Source: Effrenium voratum (Eukaryota > Sar > Dinophyceae > Suessiales > Symbiodiniaceae). From it: a DNA stretch of 64,000 nt. The stretch is taken from contig CAUJNA010001857.1 of the NCBI GenBank assembly GCA_963377175.1, forward strand, positions 796,295 through 860,294, written 5' to 3'. Every line of letters begins with the position of its first letter. Positions within the stretch are counted from its first letter, which is position 1. The translations under genes were made by a program, and so were the position numbers. Positions 48,501 to 56,223 of the stretch are shown piece by piece. The notes under the pieces are model-generated. The model was not told where the DNA came from, searched no databases, and was given only the letters and a program-made list of their open reading frames with translations.

Positions 48501-48714
48501 TGTCGGTCGTAACGGTTACATCGACAACCCCGCCGCCCTAGCGGGCTGGGCCACTGATTCCGAGGCAAAGCGGAAGGCTGCGATGGACATCATCGAAAGG
48601 AATGCCCGAGCGGTGATGACTGTCCGTGACCGGCTACGCCATATATTGCTTTTCGGGAAGACGTTGTCCAGGTCGTCCTCATCGTGCCGAGGGACTATGA
48701 GACGTATGGACTGA
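39568..48714 (+). CDS. Gag-Pol polyprotein with methyltransferase-like and SGNH-like extension
   Basis: One 3,048-residue frame from ATG 39568, 42 bp after the 5' LTR. Gag: Pro/Gln-rich N-terminus, a Lys run (about residues 316-330), and two CX7CX5CX3H zinc fingers (near 616 and 670). Protease: WIADTGASQDLL, Asp near 911. A Cys/His pre-integrase segment lies near 1140, then integrase with DDE candidates near 1181, 1243 and 1275 and a copia-type C-terminal region. RT: YVDD at 1867. RNase H: Asp 2206 (FADSDHAG), SSTEAE near 2249, EDNQAT near 2424, ADILTKPF near 2478. Two related inserts occupy about 1960-2070 and 2280-2420. Next come a methyltransferase-like domain (about 2530-2755; IPCTGG Cys 2599, AIEWP near 2650) and an SGNH-like domain (GDS 2901, GND 2975). 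The frame is lost near 48650, where coding continues one frame over, so the stop at 48714 is probably not the natural end. Confidence 0.93.
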   Translation: MDGDPGLPHTEVRPTPDEPAGDEDASQYEPTSRANSQVARELIRKGQALSSQGPESLRSRSDRGRTGRSGARSPSPVGSDRHRHGDIAMYDPQTDLARGNPMPQSMNQFNQHVANVHLDPSMTINQDVTNYQQINATQNNAQFNQFVNQDTGPMVAQMAEARHGEIIAGLQSQSEAMRREIQMNAEQRVNTMKSEREAEMKYQNAINTISEQERQIRELRAMVEQMMQNQQQPPAQPAPAPAPPVQQAPATPLAIPTVPLAASPPGLSNASSHSWTKVGSDPYGKDGSVPAGAVDDAATGDGWPCDDGDGGNDKDKKKKKKKKKKKDRSRRRRRDPSSSPSSSSSSTSTASDESFRRKLLKHLGNSSDPTAERVRVKEGDRIQIPRFPKPEQYRNWRIKVRDAVVATSDQPEKAFEWIEATWIPGQTVEVLRDSGMFVHLDAKLASALTNILEGDLARQVDIFKEQEAKEKRYARGRQILLMVHKHFSTNIKHGAIYDFEDLLSVQLINEDLKNFMTRWDTVIAGMGNEQNEKTLEALFHRQIRKFRPLSHDLNEYERAEEGTEKHSYKFLIDASRNYLERKRLVHMRDAMSSNTTGRGRTPSNNPAVPGIPKGVCVKFQTGQCTYGSDCRFEHVKAPKGKGKGKKGGSRPQTPRKYRSQSPPGSKPQVCKFFKANRCERGKDCPWQHPATSKAAPAPKAEKTASGDTPKTSPREKKKKKKGSRPSSQDSKDSKGSQSLKSPRSSKGSNAAVCLLQAMVCAATLDSVASHPCLPSVTHDVFQSMPCIKKCVQFSDYPSISNYETDGELWPYTASSRRFAHEFPVDYVPKFDERAVSDATLIGTMHEAMMKDLLKGTKTPCKFQCDSDFGCDSCIPAGLTAEPEKPETSPKKGKAAVARMTMDSSHIPWIADTGASQDLLSGTDAEMGCIYESSQPLKFSTANGNIIGTKQARVKIQQTDSVVRPYVLDKAPSVLSVGMRCLRDGYDFVWRAHSRPYFRLPDGSRIKLEVKDNVPFIPPATQNAVPALSQSIPKVTSLPSAPIEIEDEVLVIDEEPEAVEEVLVTNEDDGDELGNDDFLLEDTISQPEGEVIEECHDNPSEDAPKVIASDFVSKPILKDAPRERGEAALRDEATSLQHLMCHTPKNPFCETCNRAKMYKYPSKQKGGSTQVEAKKFGDHLTADHLITSDDREIGIDQSRVALVVRDVATDFRYVYPAARKTSHQCVMAFKHFVRTGETVNVFYSDRAPELVKAADQLEWKHVQSTNYISKTNAIAERNVRAIIEGTRTNLEQAGLHHSYWPHAAKHYCMAHNITDHPDYHSPWKVRFGEDFPGPYLPFGCQVNFWTGPRNRPNKPLKFEPTSRAGIFLGYPIHPDFLWRHEFLVIPLRDLMEKDYDQPIAPLRVNQIKCPDGEFSFPMVERHLLHMNGVMPGLEYAPETPDPAALDAPLLEEDLPAEMPGQDDIDDQELAENLGKLIKDSPEKGPASEEMVKVIDLKTSKDTFVPKDGGAHYDAGGVKARRYSGSSKPDSIPPFLWKTMSTKQRRLAIIKDEREKARKAFPDEPVSEDPEASSSKARPATTAGLEDEFTNIPLMPVAPCVGNRSKEETVEDALDIVVLPALSANPEIGQHRCKVLQAHLHPVIHAMVARPVGRKEIESNADAQKSIDVEWHNLESKGAWDYNTVREWSQVVKEAKGRSEKVHVCKIFEICVEKGSELQKGNPLRKFKGRTVFQGNNVKDENAEQALFAELGSAPSTMEAAKAIDAYGAMPGNCTQQSDGRQAYTQALYKGIKTWVRLPKYRWPKGWASKYSDPVVQLILALYGHPDSGGLWEKHCEDILLSLGFRLVYPGAWPSVFWHPKLRLLLAVYVDDFKMSGPVQNVAKGWELISSKIDMDPPSAVGRYLGCEHVVTEKVQLSPEHHPFAHVFNHDLEDPSDKNAAAARRTQDYWEHYPEHGVVVCQHEQPRRKFRRTPNGVAKEIGLGGTRYTECSPCFDKDGAAQQYWHFDEDDDQIQTVPFLWVGTTYFFHENVGNARLAAAAVKKLRDKTSAKKANRAKGFSYIDELFQHQPCMDKPVTMVTYDMTGFLKQCLDRYVELAGGNVQFKKVSTPFQDDRIARPTKDDTEKKGILQPIASKILMKVLFAARMARFDLLRATQGLASRVTKWSVDCDQALFRLMCYIHTTVDRKMHGFVGDPSSRTRLWLFADSDHAGEHDSRSTSGCFLALIGPNTFYPLTAFSKKQTSTAMSSTEAEVIAANVALRAVGLPSSCLWEIIQSAGGGTENPTCTLTPSRTSDYWINDTVNGYIVRVHNKRRTQLFVPSNDDCPVRTEALSSTRYTVQLFSDGNINLKVSRICPNDPERQTDSAWIGKTYFFMRGAGEADLEIEAKEIRDNLTDFEYVGDERVGSEGVTLINNGSFEGIFLEDNQATIRILESGRSPAFRHTDKTQRVNLAWLAEQFRRKHYKLTHVSTELQAADILTKPFTNAEKWQGGLKLMNIASKMDVPGMPAAVSPRLEKSEARNTGGAPNRILVEVCCSHDSKLGDTSRRPAFGCHVIRITQDDDILSHATRKRVVDEVKHIRSIGNKGFIPVLLWASIPCTGGTAWSHINMNHDTAKEKVKRHRSIYKRIWSAFVDLVNSMEFAKPLIAIEWPRSCTYWDDKAVDKFVIRNNMTSVKFDGCAVGVKTTDGIPMKKPWTVKTNMHCLHNYLDGRVCSCAVQHAEGRGRNLKNTESYTYVMTDLIHKAFAYAVSVQEKVVQTRILVATMAEALPVEKALKTVRSAFSERNYKDVPLARVDYGSDYILHDGKVKAEVIPDELRVANREAWSDMFRDAATQSFIVKDVNSGVDLAKMSERTDALALAKNAMSSLTGTAGILKEAPAEAFDILFCPGKPAVNYLFFGDSFNALVKDGAKTDVGTIIKENKRTLFGHKHEVWSEMTWGKGLAESLDAAERAMLKLAERPEPRPYVIVISWSGNDVVGRNGYIDNPAALAGWATDSEAKRKAAMDIIERNARAVMTVRDRLRHILLFGKTLSRSSSSCRGTMRRMD

Positions 48715-49430
48715 GTGAATCTTATAGGACTCAAATGGACGGGCATGCTCGTTTGTTGCATGGTTCCGCGGGAATCACCGTCCTCGACCCCCAGACTCTC
48801 ATATCCAACACGTCCCGGGCTGACCGCATCCACACCGATGACACCGAGCGCAACAGGAAGCACTACATCAATTATTATGTGGCCGCCGCAAAGCTCGGGT
48901 ACTGCATTGGCCAAATCAACCGCTTCGAAATGGCGATGAATTGGTACCGCCTCGAAAGGGAATACATGAACATTGACACATCTATCCCGATCGTTGGCGC
49001 TACACCCCAGGAAACTGGCGGTCCGGCAATTGCAAAGAACCCTGAGGACCCTTTCGACAATGAGGTCCGTGAGAGGGAGTTGGAGGCGATAAACGAAATC
49101 GCCGCGCAAGAGCCGAAGCGCGAGGTTTTCCTGGAGACTGAAAAGGAGGCAAACCCCCTCTACCCCCTTGACACCGTCAAGGAGGCAGCAAAGATCTTGC
49201 AGATGATGCAACCCGACATTCACGCGGCGACCGTCAGCGGCCTCAACGATGTGATTGATTGGTCTTCTTCTTCTTCGGATGAGGAGGACCTGATCAGCTT
49301 CGACCTGCCCCCTGGCTCTCAGCCTAAGGTCAGCCGGCCGAAAGGCCAGGCCGTTGAGGTTGCCGCAGTGGATCCGAATGACATTGGTGAGGACGGCCAA
49401 ATCAAGCTCATCCTCACTTCCAAGCGGAAA
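48651..49430 (+). CDS. Polyprotein continuation: end of SGNH-like domain and acidic linker (shifted frame)
   Basis: Coding resumes here in a different frame after a TTTT run at 48650-48653. It begins with the hydrophobic strand VVQVVLIVPRDY and then DRIH (48822-48833), which fits the DxxH of SGNH block V, the partner of GDS and GND encoded upstream. A Glu-rich helical stretch and an acidic SSSSSDEED linker (about 49264-49290) follow. The break lies inside one domain, so this is a continuation and not an independent gene. The frame is lost again at the AAAA run 49428-49431. Alternatives are programmed frameshifting or real decay, but a consensus indel is simplest. Confidence 0.7.
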
Positions 49431-49431
49431 A

Positions 49432-50463
49432 GTCATAACAAAAACTGCAGCTCTCAGTGCTGCGACGCCAAAGGTGAAATCAAAGGCAATGCCAATGCCG
49501 GCTGCCTCATCCAGCGATCAGGCGTCCGTGGCTGGGACCAGCAAGACTCAGCCCGGAGAGATCCGTGGCCCGGAGATCACCCCCAAGGCGAAGGCAGTTT
49601 CCAAAGCTGCTGGAAAGCCCGGGGAGACCCGTGGCCAGGCTGCTGAACCCAAGAGGGAGTGGATCAAGTGCTCAGGAATCAAGATTCCCCAGATCCAGAA
49701 CTATGGCAGAAGGACGTTCTTGAGCAAGAAGGTGTCGTATTTGGTTCGCGGACATGCCCACGAACATGCGACGCGATCCATCCCTGAGATCAATCTCAAG
49801 GACAACTCCTTCGACTACGCAGCCGTCGCCAAATGGATCCAACGTCGATATGACTGGAACTGCACCCAATACACTCTTCTTCAGGCCACGTCCACATCGA
49901 ATCGGTTCGAGGTCTATGTCGAGTACGCGCCGGCCGGGCAGCAATGGAACGGGCTCAGTTTCATGCCACTACGCATTCGCGCGTTCACCGGCCACAACGA
50001 TTGGGTGACCGAGGCCAGCGGCTTTGACAATATTCCTGGAGATCCCATTGCAATGGATGTCAATTACACCATTGAGCACGCAAAGAAGGGTGTGCGACCG
50101 GGCTTCTGCAAAGATTTCTCGGACGCACGCCGAAAGGCGCTGCCCAAAATCGCCTACCACACGTGCAACATGCAGAATTTCTTTGACATCATCTACATGG
50201 GCATCTTTCCGGGCGGAATGGGAGACCGGCAAACCTCGCGTGGTCACGCCTACCTAACGGTAGTGCCTCCTTGGGACAGGCATGGCCGGAAGGCGGGGGG
50301 CGCGCGTGCTGACCGACCCATCAACATCGCCGTCGATGTGGAGATGTTGATCCAATTGGGATGTCGGCTGTGCGCACCCGGAGACGGGGAAGCCCTGGTG
50401 ACGGAGGATTGGATCACGAACAAGGTCCTCATTTACGCCTATGACGCTGAATGTGCAAAGTTT
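49432..50463 (+). CDS. Polyprotein continuation: Tpt1/KptA-like RNA 2'-phosphotransferase domain
   Basis: After a Lys/Pro/Ala-rich linker, a domain at about 49660-50460 follows the Tpt1/KptA motif order: LSKKVSYLVRG (family SKxLSxxLRH), SNRFEVYVE (KxRFEL), IRAFTGHN (IRAxQGHS), YHTCNMQNFFDII (YHGT...W..I), RGHAYL (R.HVHL), and INIAVDVEMLIQLGCRL followed by a VLI strand. The known enzymes transfer an internal RNA 2'-phosphate to NAD+ in tRNA splicing. The three Arg motifs appear kept, but the His directly after Arg in the first motif is replaced by Gly, with a His one place later, so activity is uncertain. The frame is interrupted at the T6 run 50461-50466. No other family I know has this motif order, but similarity is judged by eye. 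Confidence 0.65.
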
Positions 50464-50464
50464 T

Positions 50465-51772
50465 TTCTGGTCCAACCGGATGTACGTCAGCGTCAGACGG
50501 AATTACCAGGACAGCATCAAGAAGTATCGGGAAGAGACCCAGAAGGGCGTTGTCGGGACCCCAGTGCTGGAATCGTTCATGGCGAAGGCCGAGAAGGAGT
50601 GCAAGCTCTATTACAAACAGTGGGCCCCGACAGCGTGCCGCGACATGACGCGGCCCCACCGCATTGGCAATGTGACGAAGGTCAGGGACGTTTACGACGA
50701 GAACCTCCCGAAAGAAGAGCTTGAATTCGAGACCGCCCGCTATGGCCTTTACAGAAACTGGGCCCGAGCTGTGACGCAGCAGCCCGGGGAAACCCGAGGC
50801 CGGAGTGGTTTGTGGCAGGACTTGGATCCCAACAAGCAGAAGTCGACCAACTGGCGCTTCGCGGAGGTCATGCACATCCCCGACGTTGAGTGCCCGCGCT
50901 GCAAAATCCTCATCCCGGTCGGCACCATCAACTGTTTCCAGTGTGACCATCTCATGGAGCGCATGCCCGATATCAAGAAAATAGCCAGGGTCGTCCGTTT
51001 GCAGGAGATGGCCAACAGCTTGGGCGTGCCGCTTTCAATGGACCAGGTTGAGACTCAGATATTGGCGCAGCGGAAGGATGCGCGGGGGGATCGAAGCGCA
51101 AGAGGGGGCCTCGGGATCATGAAGGACATCGCCAAGAAAGCAGTTCTTCGCAACAAGGAGTACACCACGTTGTACGAGAGGCTGATCAACGACCCCTTCT
51201 ACGCCTACACTGCCGCGCGGGGAGACCTGACGCCGTCCGCCCTCGAGTTTATCGAGAAGGTGGCACGAAGCATTATTCCGAGTTTCGGGAGAACCAAGGA
51301 AATGATCCAAGGAAGCGTTGCTGTGCCGAAATATCACGCACGGCTAACGCTGGTGCCGCCAACGGAGGACGTGCAGGAGGTTGATCCGAAGGACGTGTAT
51401 GTGGTGCATGGTGGCAGATTTCTGGAACCAGAACAATTTGCTGCATTGTATGGAAGCCTTGACAAGAGCAACCGCTACCCCGTGATGGGCTGGACCCGGG
51501 ATTTCTCGTCTGTGGGAGACCCCGAAATGGTATTGGTTGAGTTGCTCTGCTTCGTCGAAGAGGAGATCCCCAGCATCGAGATCCCTGGACGAGCCACCCC
51601 GCTCCCTGCAGTTGTCGGTGTGACGCGCAAGCCCATTCCGCAGCTCCGGGAGACCGGTGGCCATCGTCAATGGAGCCAGTCGTACTGGGGAAGCTGGGGC
51701 CAATCCTGGGACTCGTGGTGGTCTGATGATCAGCGCCCGTGGAAGAGCTCCCGCAATTGGGATTGGCGATGA
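50465..51772 (+). CDS. Polyprotein C-terminus: zinc ribbon, helical region and Trp-rich tail
   Basis: About 435 residues in the third shifted frame, starting as FFWSNRMYVSVRRN just past the T6 run and ending at a stop 281 bp before the 3' LTR. A CPRC...CFQC zinc-ribbon knuckle pair lies near 50891-50945. A helical region with many charged residues follows. The last 40 residues are rich in Trp, Ser and Gln (WSQSYWGSWGQSWDSWW), a composition seen in nucleic-acid-binding tails. Function is not recognised beyond the likely zinc ribbon. It could be the C-terminal module of the phosphotransferase-like protein or a separate packaging or RNA-binding unit. Confidence 0.6.
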   Translation, partial: FWSNRMYVSVRRNYQDSIKKYREETQKGVVGTPVLESFMAKAEKECKLYYKQWAPTACRDMTRPHRIGNVTKVRDVYDENLPKEELEFETARYGLYRNWARAVTQQPGETRGRSGLWQDLDPNKQKSTNWRFAEVMHIPDVECPRCKILIPVGTINCFQCDHLMERMPDIKKIARVVRLQEMANSLGVPLSMDQVETQILAQRKDARGDRSARGGLGIMKDIAKKAVLRNKEYTTLYERLINDPFYAYTAARGDLTPSALEFIEKVARSIIPSFGRTKEMIQGSVAVPKYHARLTLVPPTEDVQEVDPKDVYVVHGGRFLEPEQFAALYGSLDKSNRYPVMGWTRDFSSVGDPEMVLVELLCFVEEEIPSIEIPGRATPLPAVVGVTRKPIPQLRETGGHRQWSQSYWGSWGQSWDSWWSDDQRPWKSSRNWDWR

Positions 51773-52041
51773 ATGAGCGATCTCTTCAACAATCTTTTCA
51801 ATCTTCGGCTGACATCCATTTACATTTCAAATTCAATATTCATTATACTTCTCAATCATGTTGGCCGAGGATCAATGTACAGTGCATGAGCACGCCTCGC
51901 GAGAGCGACGGTCAGTGGAGGCGGAAGACCTTAACTGCCGATTGCTCGTATCCAAGTGCTTGTGTACTGCAAAAGGACTTCATGCCGATCGGGTTTCTTT
52001 GGTTGTTTCATCCCTTTCATTTGTCCTCCTGTTTCACATTC

Positions 52042-52053
52042 GGGCACGGGGGG
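52042..52053 (+). other. Candidate polypurine tract
   Basis: The bases GGGCACGGGGGG abut the 3' LTR, the position expected for the plus-strand primer. The tract is short and interrupted by CAC, so only the final G run may act as primer. Confidence 0.55.
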
Positions 52054-52215
52054 TGTAGTTTGCAACGTGATGTATTTATCAACCATGTAAAACCCCAATG
52101 CATGAATGTCTCACTTGCGCAGTCTCATCATTACGACTGCGTATGGCTCAAGGAAAAAGCGCGCTGTGTACAGGGTTCATTTGTGACCCTTCCCGGTTGT
52201 TTAACCTGTTCTATA
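52054..52215 (+). repeat. 3' LTR (162 bp)
   Basis: Identical to the repeat at 39364-39525. It is preceded by a short purine tract ending in six G residues and followed directly by the AGTGT target duplication. Confidence 0.95.
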
Positions 52216-52220
52216 AGTGT
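52216..52220. repeat. Target-site duplication, right copy (AGTGT)
   Basis: Matches 39359-39363. Together the two copies fix the insertion point and indicate integrase-mediated insertion. Confidence 0.9.
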
Positions 52221-54015
52221 GTACATAATTTTCCTGATGTTTGGAGGGGACAGTGTCGACTCCATTTGGTTTGGACTCAGTTGGCTTTTCCAAGTCATCA
52301 AAGTGGTGACTGTTAGACATGGGCTTCTTGCAGCTTGAACATGCTGAAAGGGTATGTGTCAAAAACTGGGGAGGGGGGACTAAAGAATTGCTAGTGCCAT
52401 GTTCAGTTCCTCAACAAGACGTCCCATTTGGCTATTTGTGCGGGAGTGTGCCTTGTAGCTGGCTCACGTGGTCATAAATCAGCATTACCATTGCCGAACC
52501 TGCAGGAGTGTTTGGGAAGACGCTGTGCCTAAGGGACCAGTCGTTAGGGCCATGTAAGTAAGAGGACACGCAGAGCAGTAAGTGTCTCGCGACCAACCTG
52601 GAGCTGAGGCAACATCAGCTTCTGAAGAGCTTGGATGCAGAACTCGAGCCGCTTTTCTCAAATGCCCGCGCCAGTGCTTGTGGTGACATGGTCTGTCTCT
52701 TGTTGACGTGGCCTGTTTTGGGGTGACGTGAACGGGAATGTAGACACTTGACTTGAAGACGACCCCAGGGAAAACAATGTATTTGAAGTGACCCCTTTGC
52801 AGGGAGCGCCCCTGAGGGATGTCACAGAGTTTGCTTGTGCTCGCTCGCAACGGGACGCGAATCCAGCTGGTGCTTCTGCAAGCACTCAACCTGTGGATTT
52901 TTTCCTGGGACTTGCGGCTGGGCCCTGTCCGCATCCGTGCGCAAAAGCATAAGTGGCACAGCCAACGGCCGCAGGCCTCCTGAACTTAGAAGTCCAGTAG
53001 GGTTTAAAGGCACTCCGGTCCCCTTCGAATTTCGGATAGATTTTGACACAGGGAAGTGGTGATGATATGCCCCGGAATACGCGGATGTCCGCGTAGATCA
53101 ACCGCCCCTGTTTGGATGAATAAACCCCTCCAGGTGGATCAAGGATAGATCCAAGCTAGGATTCCCATGGCATTTGATAAGCATGGGCATCCTGGTTCTT
53201 CTCCGAAGTGTGCAAAGTGAGGAGTAAGTCTCCCGACCACACGGCTTCCTGGTTCCTATCTGAAGTGCGCAGTAGGTGGGTGACGGTGAGCGCAGCCGCT
53301 GCATTTGTTCGTGAGGAAAGTGAAGAACCTGTCACCGTCCCCGGCGCCTCCTACCATCCACAAGTCTCCCGCCCTGCTGTCCCCAGTGACCACTGCGCAC
53401 GCAGCTTGGGGCGATGGCAAGCAGGCCGGATATGTTTCGAAGAATTGGGAGTCTGGTTGATGTTTTGCTCGGGGGAAATCAATTGAAACCTGTTCCAGAG
53501 CTGGTTTTGAGAAAGGCGATGGAGAAGGTGCAGTGTTGTGGTTGAGATCTCCACAGTTTTCAATGCCCATGCCACTGAGTGGAATGTCAAAAGTAGACAG
53601 CCCTTTGCAAAACCAGTTCATCGTCAACTTTGTCCTGGCATGTCAGGGAGTCCCAGCCGGCTGCGGCATATTGCCCGAGGTGAGCCTTCCAGGCGCACCA
53701 GATGATGACCATGAACATGAAGAGAACCAACAGGACACGGCAGCTTGGCAAGGCATAAAATTGCCTCTTGGGCTTCTGCGGTCACAGGGCTTGGTTGACC
53801 ATTCAGTGGGTGGTGTGCCATAGCCTTACCTGACCACAAGAGGAGAAGTTGCTTAGCTCTCACCCCGCATTGGCGCAGCCTGACCCTCCCACCGATACTT
53901 GATGTTCCAAAGTCAATGACAATTGCCACGCTTCCAGCGGGCAAGATAACTTTGCGGTCACCACAAAAGGGACTCCTATCGGCCCTGTTGTTTTTGTTTT
54001 AGGTAAACACTTCAG
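52221..54015. other. No gene recognised downstream of the retrotransposon
   Basis: Short frames on both strands. No recognisable domain or strong repeat. Confidence 0.35.
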
Positions 54016-54172
54016 CACCCGCACTCACTGGGCCTCGGTGACCAAAATGCTCTTGCATTCTCAGCTGAGGTGGCGGATGAAGCGGATGTCCTCGAGACCT
54101 TCGACACGATCCCATCCGTTCAGCAGATGCGCCGGAAGAAAATGCCCTGGATCCACAAGCCGCTCAACTCAT
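54016..54172 (+). CDS. Putative exon, unknown protein
   Basis: Reads LGDQNALAFSAEVADEADVL, then ETFDTIPSVQQMRRKKMPW and IHKPLNS before TAG. TTCAG at 54011-54015 fits an acceptor. Clearly protein-like amid low-coding sequence. It may be the end of an upstream gene or an N-terminal exon of the channel gene. Confidence 0.45.
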
Positions 54173-54469
54173 AGAATGCCCTTTGTTCTGTGTTTGGCAG
54201 GTCAGTGACCTTCACGCAATCTATCATGCCTTTGCCTTTTCTGTCGTATCCAAACCCAGCCCAGATAAATAAGTATACCAGCATAGGCCCCAGATAGCAA
54301 GAATGTTGTCAGCTACGATGCCCGCCCGGCAGAGCGGCCAAAATGATTCTCACAACAGAGTCCTCCATCAATTCGCTAGCCAAAGGTGGTCTTGCAACAT
54401 TGGCACTCGCTTGCTGGAGTGTTGGTGGATTTGCTTAACGCGCCGCCTCCACCGCTCTTGGCCTCCACC

Positions 54470-54625
54470 TCCATCATCCAGCGGATGTAGTCTTGCCTTT
54501 CATCTTGGCGCCCACCTCCATCTTCACCTGGCACAGGTCGACTGGCTCAATTGGCTTTATCTCGAGCAAGGCGTAGGTGCTGCTCTCCCATCTTCTTCTT
54601 GGCGGCCAGCAGTTCCTTGAGACCC
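54470..54625 (-). CDS. Possible minus-strand exon
   Basis: On the minus strand this stretch reads LKELLAAKKKMGEQHL in one frame and LLEIKPIEPVDLCQVKMEVG in another. Either could be an exon, opposite to all other genes here. Weak support: two short frames, no domain. Confidence 0.2.
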
Positions 54626-56069
54626 ATCCTCTAAGGCCAAGGGTGGGCGGCTATCAAACTCAACAGGTTTAGCACGGGGCTCATCAAGGGCGTGAGATCA
54701 AGGCACGTGGTTCTGCAAGTGTTGGGCTGGTTTGGGATTGTGCGCTAGTCTCAAAACTGGCACAACCACATCCCTGAAGCAACCGAGCCACTCGGAACTG
54801 CCACCAAGTCAGGGCAGCGAGGCCGGTGATGATGAGCCAGCCTGCCAGAGAATACCGCCTGTTGCCCCCCAACCTGATTGTCAAGCAAGGGTTCCCGACC
54901 AACTTTAGGGGCGCATGGAAACGGTCTTGCGCTGAGCCAGGGCTAGTAAAAAGCCGGGGCTAGAAACGAAGTACGGCAAATCCAGGGTTGAAGTCGCATT
55001 TGTGTTTCCCAGATACGACGGAACTTGGGAAGAACGGAAGAATGGCAAGAAGATCGTCCCTACGCACCAATGGACCAACATTTTGCTGCTGAAGATTCCA
55101 GAAATCTGCGCTCATGCCAGACGGCCACCAGTATTCCAATCTGGGGATGCAAGTTTACATCCACTGTATGGCAGGCCAGACAAAGAGAGCGGTGCGACTG
55201 GAAAGATGACAAGAAAGCTTGAGTCTTCCACACAAGATTAACACCGACGTACTCGGAATGCCACCAAGAAGGAAGATTCCAAGAAGGATGAGTCAAGATC
55301 TTGCAAAGACAAGACTCCTCCAGAACCGGCCGATACACCATCCAAGCCCTTCTCTAGGACGTATTCTGCATCTTCCATGGCACCAGCTCTGAACGTCTTC
55401 AATGTTCCCAGACTTGCGAAGCACAGAGTCTAGTAGCATTGAATTGAATGGCTACGGCACATTCTCATTGCTACGGCAACAGATGCACACGGTAATTAGA
55501 CGCTAAAGGCCAAAAGAAGTTTGTGGTTGTTTTTGTGCTGCGTTTGACAAGTCATGGCCCTTCTTCCCGCAATCGATCAGGTTTTTTTGTCCACATCCTA
55601 ATTGAGAGATAAATGCAAAGATATTCTTGCAGCGTGCCATAGGACGTGTAAACCCAGCGGGTTCAGCAGGTTCCTCAGCCCCCTCAAAATCAGCATTTCT
55701 TGCCATTCAGAGATTCAAGGGAGCCACGCGTACTGTTATTTAGGTCCTTGCCCCTGACATTGGCTCACCCCCCTCTAATATAAACGCTCAAAATTGGAAG
55801 TTTGCCTGGCTCAAAAACGAGTTTGCCTCACCCAGGCAAGCCTCCAGGATGCTGGAAGAGGAGCAGCCCATGTTTGGAGACCAGGTGTCCAATGGAATCT
55901 TGGGACGGGGCGCTGGGACTCACATAATCTGTCAACATTTCACTACCCAGCACTTCAGAAATTTGAATCTGTGGCGTTCTCGATTGCTTCACATCCAACA
56001 CTGAAACAATTACATGGATATTTCGTCAGCTCGGCCTCATTCTCGGCAGCTGTCGATCGATTCGTGTAG
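54626..56069. other. No gene recognised
   Basis: A weak exon-like stretch near 55010-55120 (GTWEERKNGKKIVPTHQW). Otherwise stop-rich. Confidence 0.3.
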
Positions 56070-56223
56070 GAGACGGACGACAACCCGCGGGCCTTCTCGC
56101 AGCTGAACCAGGAGTATGCCACAAACCGCCTCAGGAAAACCGCGCTGGACGACTTCGGGCCTGCAGTGGTGGATGTTTACAAGAGGGACACTCGGGCTTA
56201 CGTCTTGCGTTCCGTTGCTGAAC
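56070..56223 (+). CDS. Putative exon upstream of the channel gene
   Basis: Reads ETDDNPRAFSQLNQEYATNR, then TALDDFGPAVVDVYKRDTRA and YVLRSVAER. GTGTAG before it fits an acceptor and AACGTTTTT after it fits a GT donor. It could be part of the cytoplasmic N-terminus of the channel encoded from 56744. Confidence 0.4.

Larger units (their letters stand above)
39364..52215 (+). mobile_element. Complete Ty1/copia LTR retrotransposon with C-terminal cargo domains
   Basis: The element is bounded by two identical 162-bp direct repeats and flanked by the 5-bp duplication AGTGT (39359-39363 and 52216-52220), which defines both ends exactly. Internal order is Gag, aspartic protease, integrase, reverse transcriptase, RNase H; integrase before RT is the copia order. 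The coding region fills nearly all of 39568-51772. After RNase H there are about 4.6 kb of extra coding sequence: methyltransferase-like, SGNH-hydrolase-like and Tpt1/KptA-like domains and a zinc ribbon. At 12.85 kb it is more than twice the usual copia length of about 5 kb. Identical LTRs imply a recent insertion or recent gene conversion. The copia assignment is firm; the roles of the extra domains are inferred from motifs only. Confidence 0.95.
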
